Shown here: positions 1 to 4,295 of the stretch, one piece after another | How the letters are laid out: the number at the start of each line of letters is the position of its first letter | How positions within the stretch are numbered: position 1 is the first letter of the stretch | Assembly (NCBI GenBank): GCA_945875225.1 | Contig: CAMCJY010000151.1 | Location: 1 to 5,532 of the forward strand | Direction: 5' to 3' | DNA: 5,532 nt | Source: Comamonas sp. lk | Lineage (GTDB): Bacteria > Pseudomonadota > Gammaproteobacteria > Burkholderiales > Burkholderiaceae_C | Notes under the pieces: model-generated | Told to the model about the DNA's origin: nothing | What the model saw: only the letters and a program-made list of their open reading frames with translations | Databases searched by the model: none | Program-made: the position numbers and the translations under genes

Positions 1-624
1 GAAAACGCCAAATCCGCACGCGCCTTTCTCAAACGCATAGGCGACGTCAGCCCGCTTTGCGCCAGTATTCAGGAGCAGCAATTACAGGAACTACCGCGCG
101 AGGTCCATAAAAAAGGGGATGTCGGCTTTGATGCGCGTAGCTTGCTCGCGCCGGCTTTGCAGGGTCTGGATATGGGTTTACTCAGCGAAGCGGGCATGCC
201 GGCGATAGCCGACCCGGGCGCCTCGGTGGTGCGCGCGGCCCACACACTGGGTGTCGAAGTCCAACCCTTGATTGGCCCGGTATCCCTGATGCTGGCGCTG
301 GCTGCCAGTGGTCTCAATGGGCAGACCTTTGCCTTTGTGGGCTATGTGCCCAGCGAACCTTCTTTGCGCGCCCAGCGCATCAAGGCCCTGGAAATGCTGG
401 CCTTAAAGACCGGGCAGACGCAAATGTTTATCGAAACGCCCTACCGTAACGAAGCCTTATTGCGCACGCTGTTGGAGGTCCTGCAAGCGGACACGCGCCT
501 GGCGGCTTCTATGGGTTTAACTTTAGAAAAATGCCGCCACTACAGCGGTACACCGGCCGACTGGAAGCGGGAACGCTGGGCACTGAACAAGCAGACTCCT
601 GCGGTGTTCGCCATCGGCCCTTAA
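1..624 (+). CDS. RsmI-like SAM-dependent methyltransferase (tetrapyrrole methylase fold), 5' end missing
   Basis: The frame is open from base 1 to a TAA at 622-624 and gives 207 residues; the true start lies upstream of the window. Visible motifs are an EN..AR.FL segment (residues 1-10), SEAGMPAIADPG (62-73), IGPVSLMLALAASGLNG (91-107) and an IETPYRN segment (144-150). These correspond to the RsmI family blocks for the SDAG..ISDPG loop, the GP-S...ALSASG loop and the YE(S/T)PHR strand. RsmI itself 2'-O-methylates C1402 of 16S rRNA with SAM as donor. This protein belongs to a shorter, divergent branch: the usual ARELTK..E block near the C-terminus is replaced by MGLTLEKCRHYSG (171-183). About 30 N-terminal residues, including the first SAM-binding loop, are probably missing. 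The fold is clear, but the substrate should not be assumed to be 16S rRNA. It converges on the sppA-like gene with a 31-bp gap. Confidence 0.85.
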   Translation, partial: ENAKSARAFLKRIGDVSPLCASIQEQQLQELPREVHKKGDVGFDARSLLAPALQGLDMGLLSEAGMPAIADPGASVVRAAHTLGVEVQPLIGPVSLMLALAASGLNGQTFAFVGYVPSEPSLRAQRIKALEMLALKTGQTQMFIETPYRNEALLRTLLEVLQADTRLAASMGLTLEKCRHYSGTPADWKRERWALNKQTPAVFAIGP

Positions 625-636
625 GGCCAAGGGCCG
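615..636. terminator. stem-loop between convergent genes, possible bidirectional terminator
   Basis: CGGCCCTT (615-622) pairs perfectly with AAGGGCCG (629-636) around the six-base loop AAGGCC. The left arm covers the last codons and part of the TAA stop of the methyltransferase gene. The right arm lies 19 bases beyond the stop of the convergent S49 peptidase gene. A GC-rich 8-bp stem exactly between convergent genes is where a shared terminator is expected. However, neither strand has a T-run after the stem, so it is not a standard intrinsic terminator. It could instead protect 3' ends or be a chance palindrome. Confidence 0.35.
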
Positions 637-655
637 CTCGGGTCTGGCTTGGTAC

Positions 656-1681
656 CTAGCGCAGCCCGGGTGCGTAGCGCAAAGCGCTGGCCATAGATTC
701 GCCCATCGACGCGCCAAAGCGCTTGACCAAACGTTCGGCCACGTTTTCGCGACGCGTGTAATCGATGATTTCGGGCGCTTTGACGACTTCGCGGGCCACG
801 TAATCGAGGTTCCCCAAATGATCCGCCAAGCCCATATTTACCGCCTGTTCGCCCGTCCAGAATAAGCCGCTAAAGGTTTCCGGCGTCTCCTTCAATCGGT
901 CTCCCCGTCCGGCTTTGACAGCGCCAATGAACTGCTGGTGAATTTGGTTCAGCATGGACTGAGCGAATTCTTTTTGCTTTTCCGTTTGCGGGCTAAAGGG
1001 ATCGAGAAAACCTTTGTTCTGGCCTGCGGTCATCAAGCGGCGCTCCACGCCCAGCTTGTCCATCAGGCCCGTGAAACCAAAACCGTCCATCAATACGCCG
1101 ATGCTGCCCACCACGCTGGCCTTGTCCACAAATATTTGGTCGGCGGCAACAGCAATGTAATAAGCCGCAGAAGCACAAGTCTCTTCCACCACCACATACA
1201 CAGACTTTTTGTGCAAGGCCTTGAGACGTCGGATCTCGTCATTTATGATGCCCGCCTGTACCGGGCTACCGCCGGGCGAATTGATCAGCAAGACTATAGC
1301 TTGCGCGCCCGGGTCCTCAAACGCACTGCGTAGAGACGAAATCACCGCCTCGGCACTGGCATCGGCGCCCGAGGCGATCTCGCCCTTGATTTCCACCACC
1401 GCCGTGTGCGCACGGGTGACGTCGGCGTTATGCATGCTGCCGGTGCGGTCCATGCCCAACCAGATCAGTGCGGCAAAAAACAAAAGCCAGGCCAGGCGCA
1501 TGCCGTATTTCCAGCGCCGAGCAGCGCGCTGCTCGGTGAGGCTGTCTTGCATCCACTTTTCGATGAAGCTACGCTCCCAGGCTGAGCCGGCGGCGCCAGG
1601 CTGGCTATCGTTCGCTTGCGCTGCAGCGGCCTCTTGGGTGGGCTTGGGCGCTGCGGGATCGGTAAAAACGGGCTCTGTCAT
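656..1681 (-). CDS. sppA: S49 family membrane-anchored serine peptidase (SppA-like signal peptide peptidase)
   Basis: 341 residues, ATG start at 1681, TAG stop at 656-658. An Ala/Pro-rich N-terminal tail (1-33) is followed by a basic stretch (RRWKYGMR, 55-62) and one membrane helix (about 61-77). This predicts the N-terminus in the cytoplasm and the protease domain in the periplasm, held by an uncleaved anchor. The S49 domain covers about 92-300, with the INSPGGSP motif at 133-140. The likely catalytic pair is Ser171 (in ETCASAAYY) and Lys223 (in AGQNKGFLDP). Their spacing of 52 residues matches the Ser147/Lys199 dyad known for Bacillus subtilis SppA. This is therefore a short, single-domain SppA rather than the E. 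coli double-domain form. The family degrades leftover signal peptides in the membrane; some members process other membrane proteins. It is the last gene of the operon. Its ATG overlaps the Rieske stop (ATGA) and lacks an upstream SD sequence. Confidence 0.92.
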   Translation of the reverse strand: MTEPVFTDPAAPKPTQEAAAAQANDSQPGAAGSAWERSFIEKWMQDSLTEQRAARRWKYGMRLAWLLFFAALIWLGMDRTGSMHNADVTRAHTAVVEIKGEIASGADASAEAVISSLRSAFEDPGAQAIVLLINSPGGSPVQAGIINDEIRRLKALHKKSVYVVVEETCASAAYYIAVAADQIFVDKASVVGSIGVLMDGFGFTGLMDKLGVERRLMTAGQNKGFLDPFSPQTEKQKEFAQSMLNQIHQQFIGAVKAGRGDRLKETPETFSGLFWTGEQAVNMGLADHLGNLDYVAREVVKAPEIIDYTRRENVAERLVKRFGASMGESMASALRYAPGLR

Positions 1682-2052
1682 AGGAGATTAGTCTGCGGTA
1701 GTAATTGAGGTCCAGTATGCCAGCCTACCAAGCCGTCCTGCTCAAAGAGGTCAATTTTGACCAGGGCGCCACGGCAGGGGCCATTCATACAACGTCCGGT
1801 ATCGGGTGCGTACAGCGCGCCATGGGTGGCGCAAATCAACCACTGGCCGGTGGTATCAAAAAAACGGTTCGCCTGAAAGTCCATTTCCATGGCGACGTGA
1901 CTGCAGCGATTCAGGTAAGCGTGCACTTCTCCCCTGAAGCGGATGGCAAACGCCCAGCAACTTTGCCCTTGGTACAACACGTCAAAGGGCACCGCCAAGC
2001 CACCTTCTTGTAGGTCAGCAGAATCACATAGCGGGATTAGCGTGGAGGTCAA
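1678..2052 (-). CDS. Small Rieske [2Fe-2S] protein
   Basis: 124 residues forming one Rieske domain with nothing attached. The cluster ligands are visible: Cys50-x-His52 (CSH) and Cys74-x2-His77 (CATH). Twenty-one residues separate the two halves, more than the 15-17 of classical Rieske motifs. A second cysteine pair, Cys88 and Cys93 (GRCMNGPCRG), lies where Rieske proteins often carry extra conserved residues. No signal peptide, Tat motif or membrane helix is seen, so a soluble cytoplasmic electron carrier or ferredoxin-like subunit is likely. No oxygenase, reductase or cytochrome gene is nearby to name its partner. The start is taken as TTG at 2052-2050 because it overlaps the upstream TGA (TTGA), no ATG is in a better position, and a weak GGA lies about 7 bases upstream. 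The 3' end overlaps the peptidase start by 4 bases. Confidence 0.9.
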   Translation of the reverse strand: MTSTLIPLCDSADLQEGGLAVPFDVLYQGQSCWAFAIRFRGEVHAYLNRCSHVAMEMDFQANRFFDTTGQWLICATHGALYAPDTGRCMNGPCRGALVKIDLFEQDGLVGWHTGPQLLPQTNLL

Positions 2053-2717
2053 GCGTTTTCCAGCATCCAGCGGTGCAGGCTCTGGGCCGAGTCAGCAATA
2101 TACAAGGGCTTGAGTGCTGCCAAGGCGCTGGCGTCATGGGCCCCGTAGTTCACACCCACGCTGGCGCAGCCGGCATTGGCTGCCAGTTGCAAGTCGTGTG
2201 TGGTATCGCCCACCATCAAAGTGCGCTCGGGCGACACACCCATTTCCGCCATCAACTCATGCAGCATGCGTGGATGCGGCTTGCCCGCCGTTTCATCAGC
2301 GGTACGACTGGCATGGAACAGGTCTTTCAGTTCCACATGCGCCAAGGCCTGGTCCAGCCCCCAACGGCTTTTGCCGGTGGCCACCGTCAGGAAATACTGG
2401 CGCGCTTTCAATTCCGCCAGCATCTCCAACACCCCGGGGAACAAGGTGATCTGGTCCTGCTCGCGACCGTAGTGGTGTTTATAGCGTTCACCCAGCAAGG
2501 GGTATTTCTCCTTGGGCACATCCGGCGCCGCGTGGGCCAAAGCCTGGCCCAGGCCTAAACCGATCACGTAGGCTGCATCCTTGTCGCTCGGTACGCTTCC
2601 ACCCACATCGCGCACCGCGCCCTGGATAGCGCGCACGATAATGGCCGTCGAGTCAAACAGGGTGCCATCCCAATCGAAAGCGATCAGGTCAAAACGGCGC
2701 TTGGAAACAGAATTCAT
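2049..2717 (-). CDS. HAD-superfamily phosphatase, phosphoglycolate phosphatase-like (HAD-IA)
   Basis: 222 residues, the usual length for Gph-type phosphatases. All four HAD motifs are present in order: DWDGT (nucleophile Asp15, general acid/base Asp17), Thr114 in VATGKS, Lys146 in GKPHP, and GDTTHD (170-175) with Mg2+-binding Asp171 and Asp175. The helical cap sits between motifs I and II (about residues 22-90), which is the HAD-IA/C1 cap arrangement. The family hydrolyses small phosphorylated metabolites. Phosphoglycolate is the best-known substrate of this branch, but pyrophosphate or sugar phosphates cannot be excluded, so no gene symbol is given. The ATG at 2717-2715 overlaps the rluC stop (ATGA), and I see no convincing SD sequence before it. 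The 3' end overlaps the Rieske TTG start (TTGA). It is the second gene of the minus-strand operon. Confidence 0.9.
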   Translation of the reverse strand: MNSVSKRRFDLIAFDWDGTLFDSTAIIVRAIQGAVRDVGGSVPSDKDAAYVIGLGLGQALAHAAPDVPKEKYPLLGERYKHHYGREQDQITLFPGVLEMLAELKARQYFLTVATGKSRWGLDQALAHVELKDLFHASRTADETAGKPHPRMLHELMAEMGVSPERTLMVGDTTHDLQLAANAGCASVGVNYGAHDASALAALKPLYIADSAQSLHRWMLENA

Positions 2718-3829
2718 AGGGCATCAGGCTGCTTGGCAGCATTGGCAAAGGCGTCGATGGTAGCAAGCGCAGCTGGCAGGCGTGCTTGCAAAAAAGGCAG
2801 CAGTTCAGCGGCCAGCGGCGCGTGCAAGTGCAGGTCCTCGCCACTGGCCGGATGGGCAATTTGCAAGCGCCAGGCATGTAAAAACATGCGCTTAAGCGGC
2901 ACCGCGCAGCGCGCCCAGGCTTTGTTGTCTTCGAAATTACCGTATTTATCGTCCCCCGCAATCGGCAAGCCTTCGGAAGCCAGGTGCACCCGAATCTGAT
3001 GCGTACGGCCGGTTTTGATGGTCACCGCCAACAAAGTCATAGGCTGCGCCGCGCCCGACGCGCTGCGCGCCAGCACCTTCACCAAGGTCACCGAGGGCAT
3101 GCCGTCCGGGTCGTCATGCGCAACCACTTTGACGCGGCGCTCGCCCTCGCCTGCGCCACCCGCACTTTCCAACAAGTATTTATGCAGCGGCTTGTCCAAG
3201 ACTTTTTTATGCGCGGGCCAATCGCCCGACACCAAAGCCAAATAGGTTTTACCGGTTTGGCGCTGGCGGAACTGTTCCTGCAAGTTTTTGAGCGCGCTGC
3301 GCTTCTTGGCGACCAGCAAAATGCCGCTGGTTTCCCGGTCCAGGCGATGCACCAACTCCAAAAAACGCGCTTGGGGCCTGGCCATGCGCAGCTGCTCGAT
3401 GACGCCAAAGCTCACACCCGACCCGCCATGCACCGCCACGCCCGCGGGTTTGTCCAGCGCCACAAAAGCGTCGTCTTCGTGCACAACGGTAAAGCTGCGG
3501 CTGGGAGCGGCTTGGGCCGATAGTGCGGCCATGGCGTCGGCCTTGTCCTGCGCCCGCTCAGACACCCGCACCGGCGGCAGCCGGACCACATCCCCAGCCT
3601 GCACCCGGGTATCGGCGCCCGCGCGGCCCTTGTTCACCCGCACCTCGCCGCTGCGGATGATGCGGTAAATATGCGTCTTGGGCACGCCTTTGAGCTGACG
3701 CATCAGGTAATTGTCCAGCCGCTGAGCGGCCTCATCCTCGCTCACCGTCAGCCACTGCGCGGCCGGTGCGGCAGGGCTGGCCGGGACCCCGGCGGGCGCT
3801 TCGGGTTTGACCCCTATAATGTGTTTCAC
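2714..3829 (-). CDS. rluC: 23S rRNA pseudouridine synthase RluC
   Basis: 371 residues with GTG start at 3829-3827. In E. coli, RluC converts U955, U2504 and U2580 of 23S rRNA to pseudouridine. An S4 RNA-binding domain covers about 36-90 (RLDNYLMRQLKGVPKTHIYR, GEVRVNKGR, PPVRV). The RluA/RluC-type catalytic domain follows, with HRLDRETSG (161-169) holding the catalytic Asp164, then KTGRTHQIRVHLA (272-284) and GDDKYG (292-297). The divergent neighbour rne and strong S4-domain similarity favour RluC over RluD or RluA. The protein is about 50 residues longer than E. coli RluC (319). The extra length includes a 23-residue Pro/Ala-rich N-terminus, a Gly/Glu insert near 223-231 and Ser/Ala-rich loops. 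The GTG start has no strong SD sequence, but no better in-frame start precedes the conserved region that begins near residue 25. It is the first gene of the minus-strand operon. Confidence 0.94.
   Translation of the reverse strand: MKHIIGVKPEAPAGVPASPAAPAAQWLTVSEDEAAQRLDNYLMRQLKGVPKTHIYRIIRSGEVRVNKGRAGADTRVQAGDVVRLPPVRVSERAQDKADAMAALSAQAAPSRSFTVVHEDDAFVALDKPAGVAVHGGSGVSFGVIEQLRMARPQARFLELVHRLDRETSGILLVAKKRSALKNLQEQFRQRQTGKTYLALVSGDWPAHKKVLDKPLHKYLLESAGGAGEGERRVKVVAHDDPDGMPSVTLVKVLARSASGAAQPMTLLAVTIKTGRTHQIRVHLASEGLPIAGDDKYGNFEDNKAWARCAVPLKRMFLHAWRLQIAHPASGEDLHLHAPLAAELLPFLQARLPAALATIDAFANAAKQPDAL
3815..3820 (+). promoter_or_regulatory. possible -10 element (TATAAT) for a long rne transcript
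   Basis: A perfect TATAAT reads on the plus strand inside the first codons of rluC, on the opposite strand. If used, the rne transcript would start near 3827 and carry a leader of roughly 470 bases. This resembles E. coli, where the main rne promoter lies far upstream of the start codon. No acceptable -35 hexamer is found at 16-18 bases, and the nearby TTGACC (3807-3812) is too close. The call therefore rests on the -10 match and position only. Confidence 0.35.
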
Positions 3830-3941
3830 TAGCGACTTGCTGTAAGTGGTTGATTTGGTTGGAGTTTAGTCCACACCCCCGCAAACAGCCCCGCTAGAAG
3901 GTCGATGCCGCCCCGCCGCATAGCCCGCAAACCACCGCTCA

Positions 3942-3967
3942 GCTGCGTGTGGTGGCCGGCACGCAGC
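3942..3967 (+). promoter_or_regulatory. leader stem-loop 1 (8-bp perfect stem)
   Basis: GCTGCGTG (3942-3949) pairs perfectly with CACGCAGC (3960-3967) around a 10-base loop. After one A/G mismatch, 3937-3940 can add four more pairs with 3969-3972, two of them G-U. A competing fold pairs CCACC (3932-3936) with GGTGG (3951-3955), so this part of the leader may have two states. Confidence 0.5.
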
Positions 3968-4012
3968 GGGGTCAAGCCTACGAATTGAACCACTGAATCG
4001 GAATACCCCAAA

Positions 4013-4036
4013 CCCCCAGATCCATTTTTCTGGGGG
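4013..4036 (+). promoter_or_regulatory. leader stem-loop 2 (CCCCCAGA/TCTGGGGG)
   Basis: This is the strongest hairpin of the region: CCCCCAGA (4013-4020) and TCTGGGGG (4029-4036) form eight perfect pairs around the eight-base loop TCCATTTT. The pyrimidine- and U-rich loop is single-stranded, the kind of site RNase E cuts or binds. It is not a plus-strand terminator, because the T-run lies in the loop and GCGGAATG-type sequence follows the stem. On the minus strand the stem is followed by only three T before a G-run, so it is at best a weak terminator there. Confidence 0.55.
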
Positions 4037-4086
4037 CGGAATGCAACGAGATGTTTGTGTTGATGCAACTGATAAACCTGTGCCTG

Positions 4087-4104
4087 CGGAGCGTTAGCGT
4101 TCCG
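4087..4104 (+). promoter_or_regulatory. leader stem-loop 3 (7-bp stem, TTAG loop)
   Basis: CGGAGCG (4087-4093) pairs with CGTTCCG (4098-4104), with one G-U pair and a TTAG tetraloop. The flanking G4086 and T4105 can add another wobble pair. The hairpin contains a tandem AGCGTT duplication (4090-4101), which could have created part of the inverted repeat. Confidence 0.5.
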
Positions 4105-4133
4105 TTCTTGGGCCCGCGTCGGCTGTTTAAAAC

Positions 4134-4150
4134 CTTGGCCCAGCGCCAAG
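4134..4150 (+). promoter_or_regulatory. leader stem-loop 4 (CTTGGC/GCCAAG)
   Basis: CTTGGC (4134-4139) pairs perfectly with GCCAAG (4145-4150) around the loop CCAGC. A competing pairing joins TTGGGCC (4108-4114) with GGCCCAG (4137-4143), one pair being a U-G wobble, so the two folds exclude each other. Confidence 0.4.
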
Positions 4151-4174
4151 CGCATCCCCTCGTCACCATCCCTG

Positions 4175-4203
4175 CGCCTATGCTTCGTCGCCTTGTGTAG
4201 GCG
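4175..4203 (+). promoter_or_regulatory. leader stem-loop 5 (CGCCTA/TAGGCG)
   Basis: CGCCTA (4175-4180) pairs perfectly with TAGGCG (4198-4203). The stem can be extended inward by U-G, G-U and C-G pairs to nine pairs closing an 11-base loop. An alternative uses CTTC (4183-4186) and GCC (4190-4192) to pair with GGCGAAG (4200-4206), sharing the same right arm. Confidence 0.4.
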
Positions 4204-4254
4204 AAGTTCTCCGGCAATTCCTCCACAGTTCAATCCGTTCGTCCAGGCATCGTT

Positions 4255-4269
4255 TGCCCCTTTTGGGCA
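4255..4269 (+). promoter_or_regulatory. small hairpin just upstream of the rne ribosome-binding site
   Basis: TGCCC (4255-4259) pairs with GGGCA (4265-4269) around the loop CTTTT. It ends 13 bases before the Shine-Dalgarno sequence, leaving that site in an AT-rich, open stretch (about 4271-4285). It may set access to the start site or be the last structural element of the leader. Confidence 0.35.
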
Positions 4270-4282
4270 GGTGATAACTATT

Positions 4283-4288
4283 AAAGGA
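4283..4288 (+). promoter_or_regulatory. Shine-Dalgarno sequence of rne (AAAGGA)
   Basis: AAAGGA lies seven bases before the ATG at 4296. It is the only strong ribosome-binding site in the window and fixes the rne start, together with the family-typical N-terminus MKRMLINATQ. Confidence 0.8.
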
Positions 4289-4295
4289 CCACAGC

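Larger units (their letters stand above)
3830..4295 (+). promoter_or_regulatory. 466-bp gene-free region, probable structured rne 5' leader
   Basis: No convincing protein gene occupies this gap between the divergent rluC and rne starts. It holds several inverted repeats that would fold in plus-strand RNA: 3942-3967, 4013-4036, 4087-4104, 4134-4150, 4175-4203 and 4255-4269. Short repeats are also present: TGGTTG at 3847 and 3856, ATGCAAC at 4041 and 4063, and tandem AGCGTT at 4090-4101. CTAGCG (3829-3834) can pair at a distance with CGCTAG (3892-3897). In E. coli the rne leader of about 360 bases is an RNase E target that sets enzyme level by feedback. Position and structure suggest the same role here. 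The rluC promoter must also lie in or near this region, but I could not identify it. Confidence 0.6.

Noticed and set aside
1682..1686. AGGAG on the plus strand next to the peptidase start
   Set aside because: It is a good SD sequence but points away from any plus-strand gene, and it lies on the wrong strand for the peptidase.
1209..1691. 160-codon plus-strand frame opposite the S49 peptidase gene
   Set aside because: The minus strand encodes the membrane anchor, the SPGG motif and the catalytic Ser there; the plus-strand frame is its antisense shadow.
2073..2558. 161-codon plus-strand frame opposite the HAD gene
   Set aside because: The minus strand carries all four HAD motifs in order; the plus-strand frame shows no motif and is Gln/His-rich, as expected of a shadow.
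2984..3523. 179-codon plus-strand frame opposite rluC
   Set aside because: It lies entirely over the RluC catalytic domain and has no recognisable domain of its own.
3840..3900. A minus-strand promoter for rluC, such as TAAACT (3863-3868) as a -10
   Set aside because: No -35-like hexamer is found at 16-18 bases; TTGCGG lies only 10 bases away. The evidence is too weak to list.
4013..4040. Stem-loop 2 as an intrinsic terminator
   Set aside because: The T-run is in the loop rather than after the stem on the plus strand, and only three T follow on the minus strand, so it does not fit.
4051..4200. 49-codon plus-strand frame (starts MFVLMQLINL) in the rne leader
   Set aside because: There is no SD sequence before the ATG, it overlaps another possible small frame, and its stop lies in an inverted-repeat arm. 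The hydrophobic start alone is not enough.
3829..4233. 134-codon minus-strand frame ending TAG that overlaps the rluC GTG by one base
   Set aside because: It needs a TTG start with no ribosome-binding site, its composition is rich in Gly, His, Gln and Arg without any recognisable motif, and it covers the hairpin-rich rne leader. A chance frame is more likely.
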